DNA of 64,000 bases from Prorocentrum cordatum (lineage: Eukaryota; Sar; Dinophyceae; Prorocentrales; Prorocentraceae), in NCBI GenBank assembly GCA_963575745.1, contig CAUYUJ010017810.1, positions 159,956-223,955 of the forward strand, in the 5' to 3' direction. The translations under genes were made by a program, and so were the position numbers. The notes under the pieces are model-generated. The model was not told the DNA's origin, ran no database searches, and saw nothing but the letters and a program-made list of their open reading frames with translations. Shown here one piece after another: positions 1 to 10,562 of this stretch (within the stretch, counting starts at the first letter, position 1; each line of letters opens with the position of its first letter).

Positions 1-2702
1 TGCGGTGACGACAAGTGTGGCGACGACGACCCTACAGCGCTCGAGGCGCACGCTGCAGGGGGTCCCGACCCGTGGCAAGTCCGAGTTGCGTCCTCGCCAA
101 GCACTGCTCCAGGATGACTCGAGTGCAGAGCGGTGTTGACGCCAGTCTTGGTGGTCATGTTGGTGTCGAAGATGAACTCCATGTAGTCCTTTACCGCTTG
201 TCGCAATATTGTCGCTTCTTCGCCGGTATTGGCAAGAGGGTCGTCGATAGGCAGAAGATAGTGGCCCGAGTCCGTGTACAAGATACGCAGGAACGAGGTA
301 GGTGCAACCTTTCTGCCCATAGCTCCGATATGATTGATAACCAGAACTCCATCTTTGTTTGGCAGAACGTTGGCGTACATGGACCCGGCGTGCTCGATGA
401 TCGACTCGTTCGGAAGAAGGCACGGGCATTTAGAGCCTGAACCTCCCAGGAGATCCATGGTGAACGAGCTCCTGGGCAATGCCTTCAAATTGAGCGGAAT
501 CGTGCCGAGGCCGAGCGAGGGACTGGGCTTGCCATCGATACCTGACAACTTCGAGTGCGAGTCCTTCAGTGTGATATCTTGACCTTTTGGCCACAACAGG
601 TGATCGCATATTTCTCGTACTGTCTCGGTACCGCCCAGGCCTCTCGACGCGCCTGGGTCCACGATCAGACCGAGACGCTGCTTTCCGCGTACGCTGGTCA
701 TGAGTATCATCTCCTCGTCCTTTGCCTTCGATGCTGGGTAGCACGCGTTGTTGATCGCAAAGAGGCTGGTATGCGGCTTCCAGAGGTCAGATAGAGAACC
801 TTTGTTGACACCCGAGTGGGTCACATCGTTATCCGTGTCGTGCTGCCAGGAGGTGTCCGTCTGAGCTCTGACCGGCTTCTCTGGAAGCTGAAAGGTTGAT
901 GATCCTGGTGAGAGCTGTGATGAGCTGTTGATGCCGCTGATGCTGCCAGTGTTCATGTTCGTCTTGGTGCTCATCGGCTTCACCATGTCGCTGAAGCTTG
1001 TTTTCTGAACAGGAGGTCCGTCATCAGCCTGATGCCACGTACCAGGAGGAGGAGATGTCGCTGAGGAAAGCACGCTCCAAGATCCTGTCGAGGGACTGTC
1101 TTCCGAAATCGCATCAAAGTTGCCAGCCATCCACAGTGGTTGTCCGGCACCGGACTTAGGCCTCCAGGAACCTGTAGATGAGGATGAGAAGGAGCTCTGA
1201 TTGTCTCTGTTGCCGTTGTTGCCTCTTTTTCCTTTTCCGCGTCCTTTTCCTTTCCTCGGCCTCCTCTCGTACTCGTCGTCGTCGTGCAGGCCACCGTCTT
1301 CGTAGTCCTGCTCCGTCCTGGTGTTGAAGTCCCAGTTGGGCTGCTTCGTGGTCTCTGTGGAATGTCCAACCGCGAGAGCGATTTCAGGAAGGTCGCCATC
1401 ATACTGGTCCTGATAATGTCCACTGAAGTTGTGATGCCACGTATGTGTGAGACCCGCTCCCGTTTTGCCGCCGCTGTCTCCTTTGCGATCACGAAGGCCA
1501 ACTGGACAATCTTGATCGCGATGCCACTTAGAGCCACAGACACTGCAGCCGTTGCTGTCCGTCTTGCTCTTTGTTTTGCCATTTCCTTTCTTACCGCCAT
1601 ACAAAGTGTCCGACGAGAAGCGTTTATCGTCATCACGTCTTTTGCCTTTTCGTCCACGTCCTCGACCTTTACTGTAGCCTCGACCTCGTCCTTTGTTGCG
1701 AAAACGTCCTTTTCCTTTTCCTTTTCGTCGTCCATTCCATCGCCACTTTGTTCTGAAGCCGCTCATCTGATATGCTTCTTCGAGGTCAAGCTCGTCGAGG
1801 TATTGTTCTATCTCATCTTGATCGTACCAATTCCAGTAGCTGTCATAGGCGCCATATCGCCATTCTCCATGTTCCGTCGCATATTCTCGATAATGAAGGT
1901 CCGTGTCTTCGTCGAATACAAAGTCGATATATTCTTCTTGATCTTCATCTTGATAGAAAGAAATATTGTAGTCATCATCGTTCAGCTCCATATCTTCAAA
2001 CGCTCCGTAGTGTCCTGAGTGATGTCCACCGCCTGCTGCCATTTCTTGTTTGGCGATCCGACTGGTCATACTGTAGATCTCGTTGAACTTCGTAAGGTCT
2101 CCATTGTGATGAAGCTTGATATCTGCAATTCTTCTGGCCGGAAGGCCGCTCCACTTGAATAGGATGTGCGTGAGGCCTGTCGAGTTCAACTGCAATCCTG
2201 CCTTGCTCTCAGCCTCCTGGAACCTCTGCTTGAAGTTGAGGAGGTAGTCTTGCAGTGAGGAGGATACGCGTCGTGTATCCCAGAACTTGTCCAGGATCTC
2301 ACCCTGCCTGTCCTGATCGTGAATCTCGAACGCATCCGTGAGCTTCGCAATGAGGTGACCAATTCCCGCTGGACTGGCAGGGTGCAGCTCTACTCCGGCG
2401 GGGTCCAGCACTGCATCTTCCTTGCCGAGGGCCAGAGCCGCATCGCCACTGATGACCACGCCGTTGCGAGTCACCTTCAAGCTCATGGCCACCTCGAACG
2501 CCTTGTCGAGAAGCCGACTTGCAACGAGCGGGCCGGCCTCCTCTTCAGTAATGGGCGTGATACGCCACCAGAGATGAAGACGTTCGAGGAAGTGCTTGAA
2601 CGTGTAGTCTGGCATGCCCGGCTTCCAGCCAGGAGGAACATACCTGGTGAACTCAGGAAGTGAATTCGGGAGCTTCCAGTCTGCACCACCACCTGTCGCC
2701 AT
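1..2702 (-). CDS. LTR-type retrotransposon Gag-protease polyprotein, 3' end off the window
   Basis: A single open frame runs leftward from Met at 2702 for about 900 codons and leaves the window without a stop. The frame is also open upstream to a TAA at 2976-2978, but 2702 is the first clear Met. Seen in order: a Trp-rich helical Gag-like part (about residues 1-225), an acidic Asp/Glu/Tyr stretch (about 230-315), an Arg/Gly/Lys-rich stretch (about 320-360), and a CCHC zinc knuckle with C386, C389, H394, C399 (bases 1506-1547). A Ser/Pro linker follows, then a retropepsin-like core VDPGA with the Asp at residue 682 (bases 657-659) and a later SGHYLLPID motif. Pro replaces the usual Thr/Ser after the catalytic Asp. 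Integrase and RT would lie left of base 1, so Ty1/copia versus Ty3/gypsy cannot be decided. No frame break is visible, so the copy may be fairly young. Confidence 0.8.
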   Translation of the reverse strand, partial: MATGGGADWKLPNSLPEFTRYVPPGWKPGMPDYTFKHFLERLHLWWRITPITEEEAGPLVASRLLDKAFEVAMSLKVTRNGVVISGDAALALGKEDAVLDPAGVELHPASPAGIGHLIAKLTDAFEIHDQDRQGEILDKFWDTRRVSSSLQDYLLNFKQRFQEAESKAGLQLNSTGLTHILFKWSGLPARRIADIKLHHNGDLTKFNEIYSMTSRIAKQEMAAGGGHHSGHYGAFEDMELNDDDYNISFYQDEDQEEYIDFVFDEDTDLHYREYATEHGEWRYGAYDSYWNWYDQDEIEQYLDELDLEEAYQMSGFRTKWRWNGRRKGKGKGRFRNKGRGRGYSKGRGRGRKGKRRDDDKRFSSDTLYGGKKGNGKTKSKTDSNGCSVCGSKWHRDQDCPVGLRDRKGDSGGKTGAGLTHTWHHNFSGHYQDQYDGDLPEIALAVGHSTETTKQPNWDFNTRTEQDYEDGGLHDDDEYERRPRKGKGRGKGKRGNNGNRDNQSSFSSSSTGSWRPKSGAGQPLWMAGNFDAISEDSPSTGSWSVLSSATSPPPGTWHQADDGPPVQKTSFSDMVKPMSTKTNMNTGSISGINSSSQLSPGSSTFQLPEKPVRAQTDTSWQHDTDNDVTHSGVNKGSLSDLWKPHTSLFAINNACYPASKAKDEEMILMTSVRGKQRLGLIVDPGASRGLGGTETVREICDHLLWPKGQDITLKDSHSKLSGIDGKPSPSLGLGTIPLNLKALPRSSFTMDLLGGSGSKCPCLLPNESIIEHAGSMYANVLPNKDGVLVINHIGAMGRKVAPTSFLRILYTDSGHYLLPIDDPLANTGEEATILRQAVKDYMEFIFDTNMTTKTGVNTALHSSHPGAVLGEDATRTCHGSGPPAACASSAVGSSSPHLSSP

Positions 2703-3093
2703 CGTCTCGTAGTCCTGGGAGTAGGAGTAGAAGGAGACGCCACAGGCGTCGCTGAAGTGTGTGAGGAAGAACGTAAAAAACAGGTAGATCGAACTGATCT
2801 TCTTGAAGATCCGCAGCGGGCCGAAGTTCAGCCCGGTGTCGTAGTTCTTCGTCGTGACGAAGGGTCGCGCCTGGCGGCGCGCGGCAGGCACGCTATCGCG
2901 CGCCCGAGCCCTGTCCGAGATGGGGGCAGGCTGGAGCTGGAGCTGAACTCCAGCTCCGCTACCAAACTGAGATGTTTAGTCTTGAACTGCGCAAACCCTG
3001 AGCCCTGATGCGTACGGAACAGATACTACACTTGATCATTTACTGATCCTCTGAATTGCTAAACTGATCTGCTGCTAACGCTGATATTCTCAG
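2703..3093. other. upstream flank of the minus-strand retrotransposon
   Basis: This is the presumed 5' leader side of the Gag polyprotein. The Gag frame stays open to 2978 but without a Met. No LTR can be defined because only one side of the element is present. Nothing else is recognised. Confidence 0.35.
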
Positions 3094-3158
3094 TAGGAGG
3101 AGGGGGAGGAGGAGGGGGAGGGGGAGGGGGAGGAGGAGGGGGAGGAGGGGGAGGAGGA
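3094..3158 (+). repeat. GGA/GGGGGA purine tract
   Basis: Almost pure G/A on the plus strand, made of GGA and GGGGGA steps. The proline runs read on the minus strand here are a by-product of the repeat. Confidence 0.9.
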
Positions 3159-3159
3159 C

Positions 3160-4313
3160 GCGGACTGGAGGGAGCGGCGCGCTCGCCAGAGGCGCGCAGA
3201 CAGCGAGGGCGCGGCTCTCGCGTGCAGGGCTGCCCGCCCGGCCCTCGCGATCGCAGACCCACCCGGTCATCTCGTCTGCGACACCTGGCCGCACAGGGTC
3301 CATGTCTTCGATCCGATCGATCCGATTCGATGTCGATTCCCGCCGACCCGATCCGATTCGATCCCGATCTTCCGGCGATGCGATGCGGCTCGATGCTCAC
3401 ACGGCGCTGCCGTGCATCCTGGCGCAGCCGATGCGTCCGATCTGGATTCCGGGCCGATGCAGCCCGATCCGCTGCGCGAGCCGATCCGGTCCGCTCTGCC
3501 GGCTCGATGCTGGCCGATCCTGCCCTCCCCTGGCCACGGGTCGGGGGAGGCAAAGAGGGGGGTGATGACTAAGGGGGGGGGAATGGATATCATGGCGTGG
3601 GCCATGATATTTCCCCAGATTTCATGGCGCCTCTGCTTATTTCATTGCGTCCCTGGCCCCCCCGCTGGGCCGCGCCCATGCCGCCGGTCATGATTTGCAC
3701 CCCCCCTCTTGGACGCCCCCCTCTTGGCCGCTCCCGAACAGGAGGAGATGCTCAAGATCCTGGCGTCGGGCCGGTCCAACAACAGGCGCGCCCGCCCGGC
3801 AGGGTGGCCGCCGCGTGCCCGGGGGGTGGAGGGGAGGGGGGGTGGCGGAGGGGGTGACGGGCCTAGGCGGCCTGGGCAGCGCCCGCGGTGTGGGGGCGCT
3901 CCTCCTGGTGGTCCTTCCTCGAGGGAAGGAGCACGATGACCACGACCAAGGTGTGGCGGGGCCTGGTCGACACCGACCTTGGTCATGGTCCATTTTTCGG
4001 CGCCGATTCGCGGGGATGGTCTACGAGTTGACGACGGCCAAATGGTCCTTCCTCGCCCCTCTTTGGCTGCGCGCCGCTCCGAGGGTGCTTGCAGTGGCGG
4101 TGCGGCGTCCGTCGTGAGCAGTCGGCCGCATCGGACGATTGTGCGGCTTCAACGTTTTGCCCCCCAGAGCTCCCCTGCGTCGGTCTCGATGGGCAGCAGC
4201 TTTGCGGGCGATAAGCAGCGGCAGACTAACTCCCACGTGCTCGTTCCCGATCCTCAATCACCCTTTTTCCCTATAACTAGCTCCTCCCAGCCGCACCCCC
4301 CGGCGTGTCAGTA
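3160..4313. other. GC-rich intergenic DNA with GATCCGATTCGAT-like repeats and two hairpins
   Basis: From about 3297 to 3500 the sequence is dominated by degenerate GATCCGATTCGAT steps. A perfect inverted repeat lies at 3587-3596/3601-3610 (ATATCATGGC, loop GTGG). A second, with one mismatch in 15, lies at 3938-3952/3976-3990 around GACCAAGGT. Several overlapping frames are open because of the base composition; none is convincing as a gene. Confidence 0.5.
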
Positions 4314-4960
4314 GGGCGGGCCGCGTTTCGCCTGAGAGGTCCTTACCATCTATGAGCCGGAAGCTTGACATGCGCAAGCGTGTTGAGGATGGAGGGTGGC
4401 TGTTTTCTTAAATGCGTCTCGCTCCTCAGCGCCGCATACATGTGTTCAAAGGTTTGCAGCATCTGCAGAGATGGAGGGCAAGCGGTCTTCAAACTGTGGC
4501 TCCCGCCACAGCGCCGCGCATATTCGTTTCAAAAGTTAGCAGCAGTTGCAAGGATGGACTGCGGCCCGTTTTCAAAATGTGGCCCTCGTCTGAGCGTCGC
4601 GTGCATTCGTCTCAACAGTTTGCAGCAGTTTGGGGTCCAGTTCAAAATGTGGCTCTTGTCCCTCCGCCGCGCACATTCGATTTCAATGCTTGCAGCAGTT
4701 TCAAGGATGAAGGGTGGTTCTTTTTGTATAGTATGGCTGTCGCCTCAGTGCCGCGAGTATCGCATTCGTTTTAACAATTTGCAGCAGATTCTTGGGTTCG
4801 CAGTGTCGAAGTCCCAGGACTCTTGTTCTGGCACGGTTTTGGGTTGTCAGGACGCAACAGTCACGTTGATTCGCGGTGTTGAAGTCCCAGGAATGCTGCC
4901 ATTGCACGATTTAGGATTGCCAGGGAGCAACAGTCGCGTTCAACCGTGGTGCTGAAGTTT
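4314..4960 (+). repeat. two-module dispersed tandem repeat, copy 1
   Basis: The left module (about 4360-4790) holds about five degenerate units of about 82 bp, each centred on GCCGCGCACATTCGTTTC, then GCAGCAGTTTCAAGGATG and TTTTCAAAATGTGGCTC. The right module (about 4795-4960) holds two to three units of about 72 bp with GAAGTCCCAGGA and GGACGCAACAGTCACGTT. The 5' flank (GGGCGGGCC...GCGTTTCGCC...CTTACCATCTATG) recurs before the copy at 25.2 kb. The 31.4-kb copy carries the same two modules in the same order. Confidence 0.8.
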
Positions 4961-5749
4961 TATGAATCGTGTTCTGCCTCGGGGCAGGGTCCTCAGACGG
5001 TGGTCTTTCAATAGGGCACTTCCCGCAGCGAAGCGACTTGCCTGCAGGAGCTATGAAGAGGGAGCTCGGAGTGAGGGTTTACTGTGCTATCTCTTCCTCT
5101 CCTCTCTGCCGCGCGCCGCTGTGACGCTCCCTGCTCCGCGGTTGCCGCGCTCGCGCCCGCGGGCGCGGGCGCCCGCGCACGCCCAGTGGAGGGCCCCCCC
5201 TGGACGCCGCCAAGGGACCTCGTTTCCAGAGGTGGGGAGGAGTTGCGCGCAGCCCTTCCGCGCGGAACCATGTCCTCTGGTGACGTACACTGGAACAACT
5301 TTCGAACGGCATGAAGAAATATGGGCACGCCGCCGACCAGGGGGCCCTCAGAACTCGTCCTGGAGGGCCTTCGCGGGGAAGGCCTGCACGACGATCGCGG
5401 GGAGAGGACTGTACGAGGTGGGGAGGAGAGGGAGGAACTGTCCTCACGGGCATTGCTGGTGTGGAGGGCTCGTCCACCATGCCACCAGCTTCTCTGAGCT
5501 TCTCAGCGGCACGCGCCGGCGCTCGCGGGCGAGCTCGAGGCTGCCCTGCGTGGCCGCGCGTCCCGCGGCGGCTCTCAACGCTTCTGGCGGATCGGACGGG
5601 AGCCTGTGCAGGAGAGGAACCGTCTTGTCCTCCCTATGCAGCCCAAGCTTCAAGGAGCAGGGGGATTGGGGCAGATGGAGTGGCCAGGCCCGCCCGATAA
5701 AGACGTCGTGCGCCCTGCCGATCGGCGTCCTGGTACCCAGCTTGCCGCT
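4961..5749. other. GC-rich stretch, no supported gene
   Basis: Frames are open in several directions, the longest starting at 4962 on the plus strand, but no domain, repeat-free codon pattern or splice structure is recognised. Only high GC content and short G/C runs are seen. Confidence 0.4.
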
Positions 5750-7320
5750 GCCGGCGGCTCGTCCTCAGCGGAGCGTGGACCTCCGGGCCGCAGGAGTGGT
5801 CCTCGTAGCTCGGTTGGCGGCCCTCGCAGCTCCGCCTGTGGCTCGCGCAGATCGGCAGGCGGCCCTGGCAGCTCTGCCGGTCGCGGGCCCTTCGGTCAGC
5901 ACGGTGCGCCATGATCTCGCTGGTGCCCCTCGTGCAGCCGTGCACGGTGCCGTGTGGCGGCGTCCACTGCGACTTATTGGCCGTTTCGTTTTAGTAGTCG
6001 CGCCGCTGGTCCGGCGTGCTGGTCCAGCCTACCAGCGAGGAGTTTGGTGCGGGCGTGGCCTCTTGGCCCGGCGTTTGCTGGGCCCCGCCGTCGTCAGACG
6101 GGCAACCACTGGGTCTGCTGCGTCACCCTGTGGTGGTAATGCCACTTCCAGGACTGGTCCATCGCGCTGGCCCACCCCGCAGACAGGGCGGGCGGGCCCG
6201 ACTCGGCGGGCGGCTAGTGCTCCACGTCTGCGTCAAGATCGCTCTCGCCCTCCAACTTGGAGCAGATGTCCTCGAGGTCGTCGGGGTTCCTCGCAGGCCT
6301 GGCTGCCCTGGTTCTTCGTCCTCTGCAGGGGGCCCTCGGAGTACTGCTGGTTGCTGTCGTAGCTCTGCTGGTGGCCCTCGTAGCTCAGCTGGTGGCGCTC
6401 GGAGCTCCACTTGCTGCCCTCGTCACTCTGCTGGCGGCATTCGAAGCTCTGCTGATGGCCCTCGTAGCCGTGTTGGTGGTTGTTCTCCAAACTCTGCGGC
6501 GTGTCCTCGCAGCTCAGCTGGTGGCCCTGCAACCCTGCTGGTGGCTCTCGGAGCTCGGCTTGCGTCTCTCGTAGCCTGGCTTGTGGCCCCTGGTAGCTCA
6601 GCTGGCGGCTGCTCGTGAAACTTTGGTGGTGGCCCGCGCAGTTCTGGCCGCGGTCCTCGCAGCTCGGCCGGTGGCCCGCGGAGCTCAGCTGGCGGCCCTC
6701 GAAGCTCCGCTCGCGGCCCTGGAAGCTTGGACCGTTGCCCCCGTAGCTGAGCGGGTGTCCCTCCTAGCTGCTCTCGGAGCTCTGCTCGTGGTGCCTGTTG
6801 TTCAGCTGGTGGCCCTGGCAGCTGTGGTGGTTGGCCTTCGTAGTTCAGCTAGTTGCCCTCGTAGCTCAGCGGGTTGCTCCTTTAGCTGCGGGGGTGGCTC
6901 TCGAAGCTCTGCTCGTGGTTCAGCTGGTGGCCCTCGTAACTCTGCGCGTGGCCCTGGTAGCTCAGATTGTGGTCTTCGTAATTTAGCTGGTGGCCCTCGG
7001 AGGTCTGCTGGAGGCTCTCGTAGCCCAGGAGGTGGCCCTCCTAGCTCTGCTGGTGGCTCTCGTAGCTCTGCTTTGGTCCTCGTAGGTCAGCTTGTGGCTC
7101 TCGTAGCTCAGCTGGTGGCCCTCGTAGTTGCTCAACTGATGGTCTTCGTAGCCAAACTCGTGTCCCGCGTAGCTCGGCTGGTGGCTCTCGTAGTTCAGCC
7201 GGTGGCCCTCGGATGTAAGCTGGAGGCTCTCGCAGCTCAGTAGGTGGCTCTGGCAGTTCTGCTGATGAGTCTTGTGGTCCTCGTAGGTCAGCTTGTGGCC
7301 CTCGCTCAGAACTGGTGTCC
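5750..7320 (+). repeat. 21-bp minisatellite
   Basis: About 70 degenerate copies of a 21-bp unit (GTGGCCCTCGTAGCTCAGCT plus one base). Because 21 is a multiple of three, frames stay open on both strands. The heptapeptide patterns (VALVAQL on plus, GPPAELR and EGHQQSY on minus) follow from that and do not by themselves indicate protein. Confidence 0.85.
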
Positions 7321-7419
7321 ATGGTGCCGGGGTGGGGAATCCGTAGGTGTCTTCGTCGTCGTAGCCGCTGTACTGGTCGGCGCAGCATTCCTCGCCCTTC
7401 TCGTGGTCCTCCTGGTGGC

Positions 7420-7604
7420 TCCGCCAAGGTGAAGCCTATCTCGCCGACCAGGCTAGGCAGGGTCAGCGCGCCAGGGAGCTCGTCGCTGGTAAGCTCGTCG
7501 TCGCACTCAGGGCAGCAGTAGTAGTCGTAGGCGTAGGTGGGGTCGCCCTCGTGGACGCGCGGCTCAGGGACGAAGCTCTGAGCACTAGAATTCCAGCCGA
7601 AGCT
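7420..7604 (-). CDS. possible coding exon with a CCPEC motif, unidentified
   Basis: The minus-strand frame opens after a TGA at 7605-7607. It encodes a non-repetitive acidic segment containing TYAYDYYCCPECDDEL and SLVGEIGF before running into the 21-bp minisatellite, where the frame continues to 7041. The Cys pair plus PEC resembles half of a zinc ribbon. There is no Met near the start, so if it is real it is an internal exon or a fragment. I do not recognise the family. Confidence 0.25.
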
Positions 7605-8387
7605 TCAGTGCTCCTCGTCATCCTCCTGCTCCTGCGTATCCTTCTCTTGCCGGGTAGCTGGGCCTGGCCCGCGGTGGACGCCATCATGAAGGCGGCCGTG
7701 GCGATGATCGTGGTGTCGCTGGGGTGCGGTTGTACACCGTGTCGGATGAAGGTACCCTACGAGTTTTCGATACGCGGCTAATCTCGCCCATGCTCTTCTG
7801 GTCGTAGTTGGTCTCGGCATGGTTGCTGGTCGGTGTATCTCCACATTTTTGGGTTCATCTCGTCGAAGTGCATTGGTGGTGTCGAAGTGCCCTGTGCCCC
7901 ATGTTGATCGCCCTCAAATAGAAGGGGTTGTAGACGCGGTAGATCTCCACTCGTAGAGGGAGATGCACGGTTGGTTGTTCACCAGGGACCGACCACAGCG
8001 CTGTTTAGCTTGCTTCTGGCCCTTGTTTTGTTGTTCGTTTCGTTGCTCATTCTCATTTCGTTTAGCTTCTCGTTTTCGTGTCAAGCGCCTCGTTTCGTTG
8101 TTCGCTTCGCGTTGCACAGGTCTCCTTGTGAACACTCGTTTTGAGCGTCGGGCATGCCTTTTTTCGTCTTGAACGCCACGCCGCTATGAACACCGTTGTG
8201 GCCGGCCCCTGGCGGAGGGGCTTGTAGACGCCGTCGATCCCCACTCGCGGGATGCAGGCGCTCAGAGTGCGGTGCACGCCGCCCGCCACCGATGGCGCGG
8301 GCCGCGCGCCGAGGCCGCCCCCCTCCTCCCCTTGGGGGGGGCGCGGCTCCCGGGGCGAGCGCGGGGGATGAAGTTCCCGCAAACGGC
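7605..8387. other. no gene recognised
   Basis: Mixed-composition DNA. Around 8020-8105 there is a TCGTTTCGTTGC-like low-complexity patch. No coding signal was found on either strand. Confidence 0.4.
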
Positions 8388-8585
8388 CCTCTCTTCCTCT
8401 CCTCCTCCCCCTTCCTCCTCCTTCCTCCTCCTTCCTCCTCCTTCCTCCTTCCTCCTCTTCCTCCTCCTTCCTCCTCCTCTTTCCTCCTCCTCTTCCTCCT
8501 CCCTCCTCCTCCCTCCTCCTCCTCCTTCCTCCTCCTCCTCCTCCTTCTCCTCCTCCTCCTCCTCCTCCTCTGTCCTCCCCCCTTA
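8388..8585 (+). repeat. TCC/CTTCC polypyrimidine tract
   Basis: About 200 bp of almost pure C/T in TCC and TTCCTCC steps. The Ser/Pro/Leu and Arg/Glu runs in overlapping frames are artefacts. Confidence 0.95.
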
Positions 8586-8819
8586 GTTATTCGATCGGGA
8601 CCTATCGCACTGCCTCCTGCCCCTTGCTCTGATAAGGTTCTCTCCCATCCGCCGCCGTTTTGCCCTGACGCACGGAGACTAATCGGTCCTCGTGCCCGTG
8701 TCATACTCATTATGTAAGTATCGATCTATTCATTCGCGTACTGCAGAACAGTCCGCGCTACACCCTGCACCTTTTCCTCTACTTGGTAGCCGAGCTTCGG
8801 CTTCCGTCCACGCGCCGCC

Positions 8820-9491
8820 ATGACACCAATTTGCCGCCACGCTTCGACTGCGATGGCCCTTCATCCCCATCGTGATAAACAGGGACTGCGAGTTCGGCCA
8901 CTACATAAGCACCGTGTTATTCCCCCTGCCGCGCCTTCATCGCGCACCGTGATCGCGTCCCTCTACCCGTTCATCATCATGGTGGAAGCGCGCCTGTACA
9001 ATATCGAGACCATCGATATGAAGGACCGTGCTCCTACCCTTCCGGCGCTTCCCTTTGGCCTAGCCCAAACAATGTTCGAGCAGCTCGCGGACCCGACCCC
9101 ATCATCGAATCCACCTGTGAGTGTGGCCGCCGACGTCAGACAATTGATTGATACATTGTTCACGTACACGGCTTCTGACGAAGGGTTCCGAGCTACCTGC
9201 GACTATGTTGCAGGAATCCGGGGGGAAAGAGGCAACGGACACAACGCCCCCACTGCACCCGCCTGTGGGAGTAGCCGTCGGTGTCCGACAGTCAGGCCAT
9301 CCGACGCGAAGAGTCCCGAGCTCTTTGCGACCATGTCGCGAAAGCTAGGGGTGGCACAGGCGGGCAGGAGCGACAAGATACCGGAAGGTCCGTCGGCTGT
9401 GTTGGCGGCTCTCCGCGGGACTGCGCTACGTACAGCGCCGGTTTTAATACATGGATTTAGTAGTAAACACAATGATGGAATCATGCATTGA
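8820..9491 (+). CDS. hypothetical ORF containing a diverged internal duplication
   Basis: A 223-codon frame that is not a simple repeat. Its middle reads PPVSVAADVRQLIDTLFTY then DEGFRATCDYVAG. A second, diverged copy of the same DNA segment follows at about 9240-9345, where a different frame gives PPVGVAVGVRQ. The duplication is out of frame with itself, so the ORF is probably a decayed fragment. The family is not recognised, and the 3' end (about 9480-9545) is AT-rich. Confidence 0.3.
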   Translation: MTPICRHASTAMALHPHRDKQGLRVRPLHKHRVIPPAAPSSRTVIASLYPFIIMVEARLYNIETIDMKDRAPTLPALPFGLAQTMFEQLADPTPSSNPPVSVAADVRQLIDTLFTYTASDEGFRATCDYVAGIRGERGNGHNAPTAPACGSSRRCPTVRPSDAKSPELFATMSRKLGVAQAGRSDKIPEGPSAVLAALRGTALRTAPVLIHGFSSKHNDGIMH

Positions 9492-10235
9492 TTTATAAAT
9501 AAATTATTCATGTATTGAAAATCCAATGTATTAGAAATCCCATGTTTTAAAACCTGCCTTGTGTCTGGGAAGGTCCGTCCTCGGTCCTGTGGAACTTGAT
9601 CTTCTTCGGCCCTCCGTTGGGGAGGGAGCCGAGCCGTCGGCGCAGCATCATCTCGCGCGCGCTGCTGCTGCTGGTCCCTGAAGGCTCGGACCACAGTCAG
9701 ACCGAGCTGTAAGATCGAGGTCGGTTCGAGGAGGGTACCCCAGTATCCTTCGTGCTTGTTGGATGTCATTGTGCATCCTGGGGAGGGTACGCTTGGATGT
9801 TCTGTTCGTTGTGGCCAGTTGAGGGTCTCATGTTCTTGATTTTTGTTCTTCTGGCCAAGGTCCGACGGTAGACTTTAGGCCCGTGTTCTGGCTTCGCCTC
9901 GGCTCGACGCCGGATGAACCAGAGAGGGGCCGCTCGACCGGGGGTCTCTGCGCCAGGGTTTCTCCCTCCTCGGCCTCGAGGCCTCTTGTTCGCCTTCGGC
10001 CAAGCTGCACCGCGTGCGGTGGCAGCCTCTGGATGGGGGGCCAGGTTTGTCTTTCGACGTTGGCCTGTCTTTCCTCCCGTTTTTTGGACCTCCCTCTGTG
10101 CTTCTCCGGGGGTCCTTGAGTGGTCGCTGGTGGGGCTCTCTCCCCTCCAGCTCAACCTGCGATGTGCTACCTGCCGCCGCAGTGCTTGACCATCTGGCAG
10201 AGAGGACGTTGAGGTCAAACAAGATCGAGGATTAC
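9492..10235. other. AT-rich patch then GC-rich DNA with weak minus-strand frames
   Basis: 9480-9550 is unusually AT-rich for the window. Minus-strand frames at 9203-9769 and 9766-10335 are open and basic (Arg/Gly/Lys), but no domain or clear start is seen. Confidence 0.3.
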
Positions 10236-10562
10236 GGATCGATAGTAGAAGAATAGGATCGAAGAGGAAGATAATACGGACGGTTGAGGACGGAGGAGGA
10301 GGACCCAGGATCGAGGATCGAGAATGGAAGAACAAATGGAGGAGGAGGAGGACCGAGGATCGAGGATCGAGGAGGAGGATCGAGGATCGAGGAGGAGGAT
10401 CGAAGAGGAGGATCGAGGAGGAGGAGGAGGAGGAGGAGGAATGAAGAACATCCTGGAAGAGGGTCGAGGATCGAAGATCGACGATCGAGGATGACCGAGG
10501 AGGGCGAGGAGACGGTTCGAGGAAGGGGAGGAGTTTCGAGGAGGAGAATGGAGGATTGAGAA
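10236..10562 (+). repeat. GAGGATC / GGA purine-rich repeat
   Basis: Degenerate GAGGATCGAGGATCGA steps mixed with GGA triplets. The frames through it are not genes. Confidence 0.85.

Noticed and set aside
4962-6362. 466-codon ORF as a gene
   Set aside because: Its second half is the 21-bp minisatellite and its first half shows no domain; GC content alone keeps the frame open.
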